Source: a virus
DNA length: 64,000 nucleotides
Virus record (IMG/VR): IMGVR_UViG_3300001798_000009
Coordinates: 1-64,000 of that record
Strand: one strand, 5' to 3'
A program made the position numbers and the translations under genes. The notes beneath the pieces are model-generated. The model did no database searches. It had not been told where the DNA came from and saw only the letters and a list, made by a program, of their open reading frames with translations. Positions 15,907 through 24,679 of this stretch are shown in pieces. Numbering within the stretch: position 1 is the stretch's first letter; each line of letters opens with the position of its first letter.

Positions 15907-17606
15907 CAGCCCCTCGTCGGCCAGCGCCGGAAGTCGTTGGCACGGGTCTTGTCCTGGTAAGCGGCCAGGGCCGGGATGATGTGGCGGCGAGCGATGTTGT
16001 CCCACTTCGTCTCGTCGCCGTCCACGAGCGCGGCGCCGTCGAAGTGCAGGTGGACCTCGGTGGTCCCGCCGCCGCCCCCGCCGCCAAAGATGCCCATCTC
16101 CTTGCCCTTCTTGAGGGGGATGATGGCCTCCGGGCCGGCCTCGCCTACCAGGCCCAACGTCGGCCCGTTGACGATGCCGCCTTCGGCGAATTGGATGGCC
16201 CCGGCCAGGTAGGCCGCGATCGCGGCCGCAGCCGCCAAGCCCAGCGCGACGCCGACGAAAGGGATGGGCGCGTGCGCGGCCAGTGCGCCGGCGAACGCGA
16301 CGGCCTTATGGAAGGCGACCTTGGCCAGCGCGGCCGCGCGCTCCGCCGTGACGCTCATCAGGATCGCGGTGATCTGTTTGGCCAGGATGTCGGCGATCAC
16401 CTTGAACATGAGGTTGCGGAAGCTCGTGCCAAGGTTGGACATGATCTGCGTGAAGTTCTTGCCGCCCTCGGCCAGGTTGATGAACACCTGCTGGAAGGTC
16501 TGCGAGAGGACGCCGATCGTGCCGCTGATGAGGTCCTTGATGCCGTCGAATACAATCTTGCCGTCAGCAAAGATTTCGCTGTACGCCTGCTTCCACAGCT
16601 CGCTAAATTCGCTGGGGCTCCCTTTACCTTTTTTGTCGTCGTCCTTGGCGCCAGCAGACATACCAGCAGGCACAAGCGTTGCAGGCTTCGTATCGACGTG
16701 TGTGGGTGAGTTGCCAGGATCAGAAAAGTCATCCCATAATTTCTTTTGCTCTGGCGTCGTCTTCCCGAAGAATAGATTCGGGCTGCTTGCCATGAACGCT
16801 TTTAACTGGGCATATTTCGTCTTGAAGTACGTGAAGACAGTCGCAAAATCGTCTGCCCATTTCAGGATGCCGCGACCAATGTCTGCTGATGCTTTCATGA
16901 GCACGTCGCGGTTGTCGATCATGAACTGGACAAACCGCTTGACGGTCGGCACAAGGTTGCGACCGATTTCCTCGCCGAAATCTTCAATATCTTCCTTGGC
17001 GATTCCGATCATCCCGAAGAATGTTTTTCCTTTGGCAGCCGCAGACCCGCCGTATAACTTCTCCCACTGACGTAGGGCCTCTGCGAAGCGCAACGCCTTG
17101 GGGACCGCTTCGTCGATCGTGATCCCGTACTGTTTGAGTCGGCCGGTCTCGCCGAGGTAGGCTTTGCCGAGCGCTTCGGCCGCGCCTTCAAGGTCCTTCC
17201 CTTGTGCCGCAGCGTCAACAGCAGCGCGCGTCATGCGCTCAAGCTCTTTGCCGGTCGCGCCGAACGTGACGATTATTTTTTCAGCATTTTGGATGGCATC
17301 GTCGGAGATTCCACTGAGGTGTTGCAGCTCGGTCGAGAGCTTCAGCAGTTCCTCGAGCGCCTCGCGCGAGTGGATGCCTTGGTTTGCGAGCGCTTGGCTT
17401 AGGAGTGTTGCGTTCTTCTCGGCTTCCCCGAAGGCGTGGACGCTGGCGGTCAGGCCGACGACCACGGAGCCGAACAGTAAGGCCCCGTACCGCTTGAAGT
17501 CGGGGCCAGCCTTGTTGATGGCGTCGCGGGCATTGGCTATGCCGGCCGTGAGGCCGGAGGTGGTAGCCGTGATGACGACTTCAAGGATGCCCGCGTTCGT
17601 CGCCAC
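15906..17606 (-). CDS. Tail tape measure protein
   Basis: 566 residues. N-terminus LEVVITATTSGLTAGIANARDAI and the following helical stretch, a hydrophobic core (residues 395-475: Ala/Val-rich, likely membrane-active), and the C-terminal FAEGGIVNGPTLGLVGEAGPEAIIPL, a hallmark of tape measure proteins. It sets tail length and may aid DNA entry. At about 1.5 angstrom per residue the tail would be near 85 nm. It follows the tail chaperone pair, as in most siphoviruses. Confidence 0.95.
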   Translation of the reverse strand: MATNAGILEVVITATTSGLTAGIANARDAINKAGPDFKRYGALLFGSVVVGLTASVHAFGEAEKNATLLSQALANQGIHSREALEELLKLSTELQHLSGISDDAIQNAEKIIVTFGATGKELERMTRAAVDAAAQGKDLEGAAEALGKAYLGETGRLKQYGITIDEAVPKALRFAEALRQWEKLYGGSAAAKGKTFFGMIGIAKEDIEDFGEEIGRNLVPTVKRFVQFMIDNRDVLMKASADIGRGILKWADDFATVFTYFKTKYAQLKAFMASSPNLFFGKTTPEQKKLWDDFSDPGNSPTHVDTKPATLVPAGMSAGAKDDDKKGKGSPSEFSELWKQAYSEIFADGKIVFDGIKDLISGTIGVLSQTFQQVFINLAEGGKNFTQIMSNLGTSFRNLMFKVIADILAKQITAILMSVTAERAAALAKVAFHKAVAFAGALAAHAPIPFVGVALGLAAAAAIAAYLAGAIQFAEGGIVNGPTLGLVGEAGPEAIIPLKKGKEMGIFGGGGGGGTTEVHLHFDGAALVDGDETKWDNIARRHIIPALAAYQDKTRANDFRRWPTRG

Positions 17607-17896
17607 TAGCCCTCCGGTTCAGGTTTGATGCCGAGCTTGCTAAAAAAATCTGCTCCGTCGACCACGGAGACAGACCCGGATTTCATGCTTTCGAGCTTCC
17701 CGGTTTCGTCCTTGCCTTCGTTCAGGTGCTGCGACATCATGGCTACAAACATATTCGCCGTCGGCCACTTCATCAAGGTCCGATAGAGCGCCTTGATCTG
17801 CGGATACGTCAGGTCCAGCGCCTGGTCCAGCGTCCAGCCGTACGACGACATCAACAGATGCAGGATCTCCGTCAGTTCAACGGTGCGTCCGGGTTT
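17606..17896 (-). CDS. Tail assembly chaperone, frameshift (T) part
   Basis: The T frame adds about 94 residues (GRTVELTEILHLLMSSYGWTLDQALDLTYPQIKALY...) to the G protein if ribosomes slip -1 at the heptamer 17896-17890. Upstream of that point the frame is open to 18046 but encodes Arg/Gly-rich shadow sequence without a start. Lambda G/GT and most siphoviruses make a short chaperone and a frameshifted longer one that recruit tail-tube subunits to the tape measure. Position between tube protein and tape measure is exactly right. Confidence 0.75.
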   Translation of the reverse strand, partial: KPGRTVELTEILHLLMSSYGWTLDQALDLTYPQIKALYRTLMKWPTANMFVAMMSQHLNEGKDETGKLESMKSGSVSVVDGADFFSKLGIKPEPEG

Positions 17897-18318
17897 ACCT
17901 TCGTCAGCGCCTGGCGAAGGGCTCCGTCCATGTTCGCCCCCAGAAAGGCCTTCGCCTTTAGAAAAACGCCGTGCAACTCGTTCTGCTTCAGCACCGTCAT
18001 GAAGATAGCCCGGTAGTGCGCGTGCGTCATGTTTTCCTCGCACCACTCGTCCGTCATAAACTCGTGCGCGGACGCCGGCGAGACGACCAAGCGCACGAGC
18101 GCGTTGAGACGTTTGTAGATTTCTTTGTCGAGGAACGTCTCGACGCCGATCTGCAACACTTGCGGCAGCTTCTCCAGCAGGTCCTTGTGTCCTTCGACAG
18201 CGCGGATCAGTTCCTTGACGCGCCGCACCGGCAGCGGCGTGACGCGGATCTCGTGCGCCCCGAGCCGAAATACGACCGGCACAGGGATAAGAACGTCTTC
18301 GTCTGGCGTGCTCGTCAT
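17872..18318 (-). CDS. Tail assembly chaperone (G-type)
   Basis: 148 residues (MTSTPDEDVLIPVPVVFRLGAHEIRVTPLPVRRVKELIRAV...). The beta-rich N-terminus and helical rest resemble phage tail assembly chaperones. It ends inside the open T frame, and the pair lies between tail tube and tape measure. It probably acts in the infected cell and is absent from virions. Confidence 0.75.
   Translation of the reverse strand: MTSTPDEDVLIPVPVVFRLGAHEIRVTPLPVRRVKELIRAVEGHKDLLEKLPQVLQIGVETFLDKEIYKRLNALVRLVVSPASAHEFMTDEWCEENMTHAHYRAIFMTVLKQNELHGVFLKAKAFLGANMDGALRQALTKVNPDAPLN
17890..17896 (-). promoter_or_regulatory. Candidate -1 frameshift heptamer
   Basis: Minus-strand A AAC CCG sits in the zero frame of the G gene, five codons before its TGA, and fits X-XXY-YYZ. 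A -1 slip enters the T frame as AAA CCC GGA. The YYY=CCC tract is less slippery than the usual A or U runs. T-rich and G-rich stretches upstream are not properly phased. Confidence 0.6.
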
Positions 18319-18343
18319 TACGAATGGCCTCCTACGGTTTGGA

Positions 18344-19099
18344 TTACGACTCCTTCACGATGTGGAACAGGCGCCGACCCTCGGGCTGCGTGGTGTCAGC
18401 AAGCGCCGAGAACGAGATGTCGTATGCGGTGTACTCCTTCTCGCCCCACGGGATTGTGATGTCTCCCTCGATGTGGCAGCGCGGAATGATCAGGCTGATC
18501 ATCTTGCCGTTCTTCATCTTGTGGGTGAACATCAGGCTCATCACGGGCAGTGTCTTGTGGTCGCCGATGCGCACGCGCTTCGTGGTGCGGCGCGACGTGT
18601 AGTGCGCAAGGACGGTGAGGTTGCGGAACGCGGACGTCACCGGCTTGATCCCGCGGGCGGTGGGCATGGTGAAGTCGGTGCCCTGCACGTAGTCCGTGGC
18701 GCGGTCTAGGCTCGTGATATGAACTGAGGTCTTCGACTTGGCGGTCTGCGACAGCGTCTGCGTGTCGGTCGTGGAGATGCCTGTGATATGCTCCTCGACG
18801 CGGCGGATGGAGTTCGTCACCGTGAGGGCGGTCGTCGAGACGGTCAGGCCGAGCAACGGAATGAGCTGCTCGATCTTGAAGTCGCATATCTGGGCCTTAA
18901 GCATGGCCTCCTCATTGATACGGTCAGCGCGCGGCGCGCCCATGAGCTCGCCCACCTTCTGCTTGACGATCTCCTGCTTGTAGGTGAACTCTACCTTGTC
19001 CTTCAGCGCGCCGACCATGCGGTACTTGCCGTCGGTGTCGCCCTCGCGCTTGAGGTAAAGCTTGCCGAGGCCGAGCAACAGATTATTGGTTTCAACCAT
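18344..19099 (-). CDS. Major tail tube protein
   Basis: 251 residues. Starts MVETNNLLLGLGKLYLKREGD; the sequence alternates beta strands (KVEFTYKQEIVKQKVGELMGAPRADRI, MKNGKMISLIIPRCHIEGDITIPWGEKEYTAYDISFSAL), the pattern of tube proteins. It precedes the chaperone pair. It would form the tail tube and is one plausible acceptor of the glycosylation inferred for the neighbouring Maf-like gene. Confidence 0.82.
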   Translation of the reverse strand: MVETNNLLLGLGKLYLKREGDTDGKYRMVGALKDKVEFTYKQEIVKQKVGELMGAPRADRINEEAMLKAQICDFKIEQLIPLLGLTVSTTALTVTNSIRRVEEHITGISTTDTQTLSQTAKSKTSVHITSLDRATDYVQGTDFTMPTARGIKPVTSAFRNLTVLAHYTSRRTTKRVRIGDHKTLPVMSLMFTHKMKNGKMISLIIPRCHIEGDITIPWGEKEYTAYDISFSALADTTQPEGRRLFHIVKES

Positions 19100-19100
19100 A

Positions 19101-20129
19101 TTATCCCCCGAGCGCCTGACTAAGGAGGGTGCGTGCCTCCCCGGCGTTAAATTGTAACAGGCTTGTTACGACTTTTGACAGGGCCATCTGCGGAAGGTCG
19201 ACTAGGATGCCGCCCTCCGTCGCGTTGACCACGTCGAGATTCCAAAGTTTCACGATGTTATAAAGAGAATCACGATAGCCGAGGAACGGTGCGTAGGTCT
19301 GCACCTCACCGTCGATGCCTTTCGTCATCACCTTGCCTGTGCGCCGCTCGAGGTTGTAGGCGTGGTCGGGCACTTCGCGCCGCCAGCCGCTTTCCAAGAA
19401 CATCGATTGATGCTGGTAGACCCAGTCGTCGGCGCTCATCTTGCCGTCGGTGTAGCCGTAGTCCTGACCGACTAGGACGATCTTTCCGGCCCCCATCTCC
19501 GCCGCAAGCTGCACGGCCATGTTCCCGACGTTTCCTAGGCAGTAGAGCGCTGGCATGCCGGGGAACAGATGCGGCAGGCCGTGGTCGAAGAACTGCGTGC
19601 CTGGGTTCTCATGGCTCATGTAGCGCACGCGGCCGCGCCAGGCTTGGACCACGTCTGGGTGCAAGCAGACGGACGCGACGAGCGTCTGGCCCTTACTCTG
19701 CGGGTAGTCCAGCATCTTAGCGATGTGGTATGGCCGCGGGTCCACGGCGACCACAATGTCCGGACAAATGTCCCGCGCCGTGAGCGCCTTCGCCGCTCGG
19801 TCGCACGCGATGATGATGCCTGGGAAGTCTCGCAAGCTGTCCACGTTCTTGTCCAGGCTCGCGCCAGCGCCGACCACGGCAACGGGGCGGCCGCCGAGCC
19901 TGTTGAGCAGGGGGCCGATGTGGCCGGCGGCCAGGATGTCGTGGTAGTGCCAGGCGATGTTGCGCATGTAGGGGCCGACCCATCCCTGCATCTCCTGTTC
20001 GGCCTCCCAGTTGCGGTCGACGATGAGCGGGTGCTTGAGCGTCTTTACCTCGACGCCCATGGCGTGCATGCGCTCGAGGCCGCGCTCGATCTCCTCGTCC
20101 TTGTTGACTTCTGCGGCCACTTCGCTCAT
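19101..20129 (-). CDS. DUF115/Maf-like glycosyltransferase, copy 1
   Basis: 342 residues. Core motifs of the DUF115 (MAF_flag10) family: PVAVVGAGASLDKNVDSL (83-100), IIIACDRAAKAL, CPDIVVAVDP, GNVGNMAVQLAAEMGAGKIVLVGQDYGYTDGK, and the late VNATEGGI. Maf enzymes transfer pseudaminic or legionaminic acid to flagellin Ser/Thr. The C-terminal part carries the family's second domain. It is sandwiched between tail-completion and tail-tube genes with 1-base to 4-base junctions, so it is made with virion proteins. Role in virion or surface glycosylation is inferred. Confidence 0.88.
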   Translation of the reverse strand: MSEVAAEVNKDEEIERGLERMHAMGVEVKTLKHPLIVDRNWEAEQEMQGWVGPYMRNIAWHYHDILAAGHIGPLLNRLGGRPVAVVGAGASLDKNVDSLRDFPGIIIACDRAAKALTARDICPDIVVAVDPRPYHIAKMLDYPQSKGQTLVASVCLHPDVVQAWRGRVRYMSHENPGTQFFDHGLPHLFPGMPALYCLGNVGNMAVQLAAEMGAGKIVLVGQDYGYTDGKMSADDWVYQHQSMFLESGWRREVPDHAYNLERRTGKVMTKGIDGEVQTYAPFLGYRDSLYNIVKLWNLDVVNATEGGILVDLPQMALSKVVTSLLQFNAGEARTLLSQALGG

Positions 20130-20590
20130 GAGGTGACGTCCTCGCGGTACCAGACGCGGTAGGTCTCTGATCGGAAGTACGCCTTGGCCTCGTCGTCGAA
20201 CAGGTCCGGGCCGTAGCCGCCTGGCTCAGGCTTGAGGCCGGTCACGTTTGCGTCGGTCGTCGGGAGCGTGCAGCCGTAGAGGTCGGTGAGTAGGCGCCGG
20301 ATCCGCTTGTGCGCTGACTCGACGGTGTCTGGGTTGGCGCTCCACGCGGTCACGGTGAAAACCTTTTCTCCAAGGCGCATCTCAGGCCCGTTGGTCGATC
20401 CGTCGCCGCCGCCCCCGATGAACATCCAGGTGACGTAGGAACGGGCCGCGCCGGCCGCCGCGCTGAAGTCAGGCGTGGTTGGGAAGTGGCCCTCGTAGAC
20501 GCCGTATGGCGTGGCCGCGTGGGCCAGAAGCGTGCGCAAGGTCGCGTCGTCACGCATGGCCTTATGGACCATCTCCTTAAGGACCTTCAC
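20126..20590 (-). CDS. Tail terminator / completion protein candidate
   Basis: 154 residues. Sequence style (AMRDDATLRTLLAHAATPYGVYEGHFPTTPDFSAAAGAARSYVTWMFIGGGGDG, FTVTAWSANPDTVESAHKRIRRLL) fits the DUF3168-like tail completion group, which caps the tail and joins it to the head. It comes after the gp10-like gene in the usual neck order. Starts and stops overlap neighbours by 4 bases. Confidence 0.65.
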   Translation of the reverse strand: MKVLKEMVHKAMRDDATLRTLLAHAATPYGVYEGHFPTTPDFSAAAGAARSYVTWMFIGGGGDGSTNGPEMRLGEKVFTVTAWSANPDTVESAHKRIRRLLTDLYGCTLPTTDANVTGLKPEPGGYGPDLFDDEAKAYFRSETYRVWYREDVTS

Positions 20591-21081
20591 AAGCGCGCCG
20601 CCGCCCGTAGGAGTGCTTCGCGGACTAGGTACTGCCCTCGCGGTCCCTTGGCGATCAGAGCTGGCCGGAAGGCTGGGAAGGCGCGCCGGCCGGCCGTGCC
20701 GAACTCCAAATCATTCATGTGCTTCTGCGCGCTGTAGACCTTGCCGGAGATGCTCCGCGTGAAGCCGGTGCCTGAGACTTTGGCCTGCACCAGGAAGACC
20801 GAATTGCGCGACACTCCGGTATGTGTGAGCCAGCGCATCATTCCGCGGAACTCGCCGACCTCGCCGCCGGTGCGCACGCGGTAGGTGTCGAGCGAGTCGC
20901 GATCGCCGCGCGTTCGTTTTAAGGTCAGCTTGTTCACCTTAGGGTGGCCGTCGCGGATGTGGGCCTGGACCTCGCCGATGGTCACGTCGATCGCGTCAAT
21001 AATTAAGTCCTCGGCAGACAAGGCATACTTGTCGAACTTGAGGTTCTTCGCTGTCACAGAAATCTGGAACCCGTCAGCCAC
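20587..21081 (-). CDS. HK97 gp10-like neck protein
   Basis: 164 residues. C-terminal half contains YSAQKHMNDLEFGTAGRRAFPAFRPALIA, the signature of the HK97-gp10/tail-component family (Y-x-x-x-x-E-FGT-x-x-x-x-A-xPF-x-RPA). These proteins help join head and tail. Located between the head closure and tail completion genes. Confidence 0.78.
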   Translation of the reverse strand: MADGFQISVTAKNLKFDKYALSAEDLIIDAIDVTIGEVQAHIRDGHPKVNKLTLKRTRGDRDSLDTYRVRTGGEVGEFRGMMRWLTHTGVSRNSVFLVQAKVSGTGFTRSISGKVYSAQKHMNDLEFGTAGRRAFPAFRPALIAKGPRGQYLVREALLRAAARL

Positions 21082-21436
21082 CGTGCCCCCGGACGAGCGT
21101 CGCGTTGACGCGGACGTGGCTCGGTGTCTCAGCGATGAGCGCGCGGACCTCGTACTCGTCGTCGCCGGCGGCCCAGCCAGCAGGCTGCACGCGGTCGCCT
21201 CCGCGGATGTCGGTCCCGTTGGGGAAATAGATTTCGTGCGTGGTCAGCACGCGCTCGCCGAGTTCGATCCGCTTCTCGCTTCCGTCGATCGGCTGGATGT
21301 CGGCTGTGGCCGTCCCAACGGATGCCCAGACAGGAGTCGGCGCGCCACTATCGGAAAAAGTCGGCGTCTTGCGCATGATGGTCACGGTCTGGCCCCAGAC
21401 GGCGAGGATGGAGACCGTGTCCTGGGCGACGCTCAC
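21074..21436 (-). CDS. Head closure / head-tail adaptor protein
   Basis: 120 residues, beta-barrel style: TVTIMRKTPTFSDSGAPTPVWASVGTATADIQPIDGSEKRIELGERVLTTHEIYFPNGTDIRGGDRV. This matches the phage head-tail joining family (SPP1 gp16/HK97 gp7 type). Overlaps gp10-like gene by 8 bases. Closes the portal channel and docks the tail. Confidence 0.75.
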   Translation of the reverse strand: MSVAQDTVSILAVWGQTVTIMRKTPTFSDSGAPTPVWASVGTATADIQPIDGSEKRIELGERVLTTHEIYFPNGTDIRGGDRVQPAGWAAGDDEYEVRALIAETPSHVRVNATLVRGHGG

Positions 21437-21720
21437 TGATCGCCCTCGAGGTCCGAGTTGTCCGTGCCGTCGCGGTCCACGTCATAGCTCGCGTTGCGCG
21501 TGATCTCCTTCGGGTAGACGTCGAGCATGCCCTGGTACATCTTGCGGAGTTCTTGGAGTTGCGCCAGCTTCTGTGACGCACTGACGGACTTGTCGCCCAT
21601 CGTGTAGTCGACCCAAGCCGCCGACTCCGTGGCGCTGGACAGTGCAGTGACGCCGGCAGCGATCGCGGTGTCGATCGCGCTGATCTTGTCTTCGAGCTCC
21701 GTCTGGGTTAGCTCTGCCAT
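21433..21720 (-). CDS. gpW/DUF6148-like head-tail connector
   Basis: 95 residues: helical N-terminus (TELEDKISAIDTAIAAG), then SAAWVDYTMGDKSVSASQKLAQLQELRKMYQGML, which recalls gpW-like and DUF6148 small connector proteins that bind under the portal. It is the first of the four neck genes. The C-terminus is acidic. Confidence 0.65.
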   Translation of the reverse strand: MAELTQTELEDKISAIDTAIAAGVTALSSATESAAWVDYTMGDKSVSASQKLAQLQELRKMYQGMLDVYPKEITRNASYDVDRDGTDNSDLEGDQ

Positions 21721-21724
21721 AGTT

Positions 21725-22546
21725 TTATCCGAGTGCCTGTTCCGCCGACGCCCACGCCTTCACGAAGCCGGCACCGCCGTTCTCGTGCCCGAACCATATC
21801 TCTGGCACCGCCACGGCGTCGATGTCTCGCAGCCGTTGGAGCTCAGAGCCAAGGTCGAAGGTGTTGGCCGGGTCGTCGATCGCCAGGCCCTCACCGTCCA
21901 TGCCCTTCGCTCCTGAATAGTGTATGTGACGAACGTGTTCTTTCACCAGTGAAACAGCTTCGGAGACGTCGAACTTCATCGCCTGCGACGCGAGGTAGAG
22001 GTGGCAGAGGTCGAGGGTCATGCCGATCTTGTGAGTGGTGCAAATCTCGGCCATCTGTTTTACGTCCACGCCGAGGTTGGCGATCCAGTCACCGCCAAAG
22101 AACCAGCAGTGGCGAGGCACGTTCTCGATGAGGATGTCGGCCTCGTTGCCGGCAGCCGCGACCATGGACTCGATCGTCCTGCCAAGCTGAGAGCGAGCGT
22201 CGTCTATCTGCGACTGCGTGAACACGTCGACGTCCATGCCGCCAGGGTGGAAGACAATTTTCGGTTTGCAATTCGCGAAATGCGGAGCCCACTGGACGGC
22301 TTTGCGGACAGCCATGCAGTAGAGGTCTTCCGCCGCGCGTCGCTTGGTTTCGTTGAGGCTTGCTGCGTCAACCAGGTCGCCTTTGTCGTACTCAGGCAGG
22401 TGGACGGCGAGCGGCGCGTCGTAGGTGCTCGGCGGCGTCCAGAGCAGGTCGTCTACGGAGCAGTGCATCTCGACGAGCGACGGCTTGTGCGCCATCATCT
22501 CGTGCAGGTCACGCGGGCGCGCCTTAATGCCGCGAACGTTCAGCAT
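21725..22546 (-). CDS. TIM-barrel sugar isomerase/epimerase
   Basis: 273 residues from ATG at 22546 (MLNVRGIKARPRDLHEMM). Family pattern of xylose-isomerase-like barrels: VEMHCSVDD, KIVFHPGG, ILIENVPRHCWFFGG, IGMTLDLCHLYLASQAM, VRHIHYSGAKGMDGEGLAID, AVPEIWFGHE; E, D, H and E in these are probable metal ligands. Such enzymes interconvert sugars or sugar phosphates. It directly follows NeuB in transcription order, so it likely supplies or modifies the nonulosonate precursor. Confidence 0.75.
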   Translation of the reverse strand: MLNVRGIKARPRDLHEMMAHKPSLVEMHCSVDDLLWTPPSTYDAPLAVHLPEYDKGDLVDAASLNETKRRAAEDLYCMAVRKAVQWAPHFANCKPKIVFHPGGMDVDVFTQSQIDDARSQLGRTIESMVAAAGNEADILIENVPRHCWFFGGDWIANLGVDVKQMAEICTTHKIGMTLDLCHLYLASQAMKFDVSEAVSLVKEHVRHIHYSGAKGMDGEGLAIDDPANTFDLGSELQRLRDIDAVAVPEIWFGHENGGAGFVKAWASAEQALG

Positions 22547-22634
22547 CGCGTCACCATAAAACGAATGCCCCGCCCCTCCTCGCCGTGGGCACGCCCCCAC
22601 AGTCCGGAGGAACGGGACAAATTGTTTTGGTCGG

Positions 22635-23780
22635 TCAGCATGGGCCGGCCCCCACCGTCACCTTCTTGTCGATGTCCTGCGCGCTTAAGTGTACACCGGC
22701 CGCGACGTCGCGCGCCATAACTGCGTGCGTTCGGACGAGGTAGGTGGCGAGGAACGGCGACAGGCCGCGGCCGGGGGACCTCGCCTCGAGCATGTCCATG
22801 GTGACGGGCTCACCGGCCTTGATGTCGCGCCGCGCGCAGAGGCTCTTGCCGAGGATCTCCTGCGTCTGCGCCTCGCCGCGCGTCGGCACCTTCGTGGAGT
22901 ACGGGTCCCCGTAGGCGTCCTCGGTCGCGCGGATCCGCTCCACGAGCTTCTTGAGGCCGTCCGGCTCGAGCGAGGCCGCTTGGTCGGGGCCGGGCAGGGT
23001 CCGGTCGAGCGTGAAGTGGCGCTCGATGATGTCTGCGCCCAGCGCAGCCGCCGAGGTGCTGACGGCGACACCGCGCTCGTGGCCGGACCAGCCGACGGGG
23101 ACGCCGTGGTTGATCTTCATGCGCAGGATGCTGTGCAGCTGGCAGTCGCGGAAGGCCGTTGGGTAGCTCGACACCGTGTGCATAAGCGCGAGCCGGCCGG
23201 GGAACATCTCCTTCAGCGTCGGGATCACTTCGAACAGCGCGATCTCGTGTTGCATGCCTGTCGACACGATCACCGGCTTTCCGGTCGCCGCGATCTTCGC
23301 GTGCAGGAACGGGTTGTTGAAGTCGCACGACGCCACCTTGTAGGCATCGACGCAGAGCGCCTCGAGGAAGTCGACGGACGGCTCGTCGAACGGAGTGACC
23401 AAGAAGCCCAGGCCCAAGGCCTCGGCCAGCGCCTTCAGCCTGGGATAGTCCTTGTCCGGCAACTGCGTCTGCTTCAGCACGGGCAGGTAGTGGGCCAGGC
23501 CGTGCGCCGCGCGGTTGGGGTCGGCGAACGCCTCGGGCGTGTAGGTCGCCTGTAGGTCGCGCCGCTGGAATTTCACAACGTCCACGCCGGCGTCGGCCGC
23601 GGCGCGGACCATGTCCATGGCGCGGGCCGTGTCCCCGCCGTGGTTGATGCCGCACTCGGCCACGATCAGGCACGGGTGCGCGCCAGCGTTCGAAGCCTGC
23701 GCAAAGGTTACAGCTTCGTTGCCGACCTTCTTGCCAAATATCTCGATGGCGGCCGGCGCCGCTTGTGGAATGCGGCTCAT
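22635..23780 (-). CDS. neuB: Nonulosonic (sialic-type) acid synthase NeuB-like
   Basis: 381 residues. NeuB barrel motifs: IVAECGINHGGD (39-50), VVKFQ (68-72), YKVASCDFNN (147-156), STGM (173-176), HTVSSYPT (201-208), GWSGHERG (230-237), IERHFTLDRTLPGPDQAASLE (252-272). A C-terminal SAF antifreeze-like domain (about 300-375) completes the usual architecture. The enzyme condenses phosphoenolpyruvate with a hexosamine-type sugar to a nine-carbon acid (sialic, legionaminic or pseudaminic type). Which acid cannot be told. It overlaps the methyltransferase by 4 bases, and lies between structural genes. Confidence 0.93.
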   Translation of the reverse strand: MSRIPQAAPAAIEIFGKKVGNEAVTFAQASNAGAHPCLIVAECGINHGGDTARAMDMVRAAADAGVDVVKFQRRDLQATYTPEAFADPNRAAHGLAHYLPVLKQTQLPDKDYPRLKALAEALGLGFLVTPFDEPSVDFLEALCVDAYKVASCDFNNPFLHAKIAATGKPVIVSTGMQHEIALFEVIPTLKEMFPGRLALMHTVSSYPTAFRDCQLHSILRMKINHGVPVGWSGHERGVAVSTSAAALGADIIERHFTLDRTLPGPDQAASLEPDGLKKLVERIRATEDAYGDPYSTKVPTRGEAQTQEILGKSLCARRDIKAGEPVTMDMLEARSPGRGLSPFLATYLVRTHAVMARDVAAGVHLSAQDIDKKVTVGAGPC

Positions 23781-24460
23781 CCTGGCTTCCGTGCGCTGAG
23801 GAAGATGAAGCCGGGCAAGTCTTTCACCCAGATGTTCGTTGCATCGGAGAGCACCACGTCAACAAATCCGGCCGCCGTGACGAGCGCGATCATCTCATTC
23901 GGCGTGTACTCTTTCAGGTGAAACGTGGACGTCAGGCCGCGCTCGGCGTTAAATTCTGGCGTGGAGATAAGGAGCAGGCCGTTCTTGGCGATGACTCGGT
24001 GAAGCTCAGAGAGGAAGAACTGAGCGCCTTCCTCGGGCAAGTGCTCGATCGTTTCGATGGTCACGGCCGCGTCGAACTCCTCGGTGTTACCAGCGATAGT
24101 ATGGTTCAGGTCTGACCAACGGAAGGACAGGAGCGATCCGCCGAAGCGCTTGCGCGCGTGGTCAAGAGCTCCGTGGTCGCCGTCAAGTCCAACGACTTTG
24201 TTCGAGATGCCGAGGAGCAGGCTTGATCCGTACCCTGTCCCACAAGCTGCGTCGAGTACGCGTCCAGCGCGGCAGAAGCGCTTGGAGATTTCTGAGATTG
24301 ACCAGCAGTAGCGCTCGCGGTGGCGCTTGATCATATCCTCGGGATAAATGTCGGTGCGCTCGATGTCGATTCGCTCCTCGTGCTCTTTGGCCAGCACGCC
24401 GGCCTTCGGCTGCTCGAGCGTTGCGGTGACAGACTTTGACGACTTCTTCTTTGTAGTCAT
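23777..24460 (-). CDS. Class I SAM-dependent methyltransferase
   Basis: 227 residues. Motif I VLDAACGTGYGSSLLL (about 69-84), acidic GLDGDHGALDHA, IETIEHLPEE, and RVIAKNGLLLISTPEF. A Lys-rich N-terminus of about 25 residues precedes it. Closest in style to small-molecule and sugar methyltransferases of glycan clusters. It overlaps NeuB by 4 bases, so O- or N-methylation of the nonulosonate or its precursor is likely. It has no obvious DNA- or protein-recognition domain. Confidence 0.8.
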   Translation of the reverse strand: MTTKKKSSKSVTATLEQPKAGVLAKEHEERIDIERTDIYPEDMIKRHRERYCWSISEISKRFCRAGRVLDAACGTGYGSSLLLGISNKVVGLDGDHGALDHARKRFGGSLLSFRWSDLNHTIAGNTEEFDAAVTIETIEHLPEEGAQFFLSELHRVIAKNGLLLISTPEFNAERGLTSTFHLKEYTPNEMIALVTAAGFVDVVLSDATNIWVKDLPGFIFLSARKPG

Positions 24461-24678
24461 GGGCGAGCATGACCTCCTGTTTGATATTTTCCAAATCCAA
24501 GATTCACTTTCGTGCCTGGCGGAAATAATAGCATTGGTTCTTGTTCTCGCGGCACGCTGAACAGAACGGTGTAAATAAACGTGACCACCAACACCGCCAG
24601 GATGGTGATGCCGATGCGCGCCTGACGCTGAATCGACAACGCCCGTTTCTGCTCGAAGGTCAATCTCTTTTTTCTCAT
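24457..24678 (-). CDS. Small single-pass membrane protein
   Basis: 73 residues: basic N-terminus (RKKRLTFEQKRALSIQRQARIG), one membrane helix at 23-42 (ITILAVLVVTFIYTVLFSV), then a short Pro/Gly-rich periplasmic tail. Overlaps the methyltransferase start by 4 bases. Function unknown; it might anchor part of the glycan machinery. Confidence 0.6.
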   Translation of the reverse strand: MRKKRLTFEQKRALSIQRQARIGITILAVLVVTFIYTVLFSVPREQEPMLLFPPGTKVNLGFGKYQTGGHARP

Positions 24679-24679
24679 A

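Noticed and set aside
22635-23780. Naming the nonulosonate as sialic, legionaminic or pseudaminic acid
   Set aside because: NeuB, LegI and PseI share these motifs; the full pathway genes that decide are not all present.
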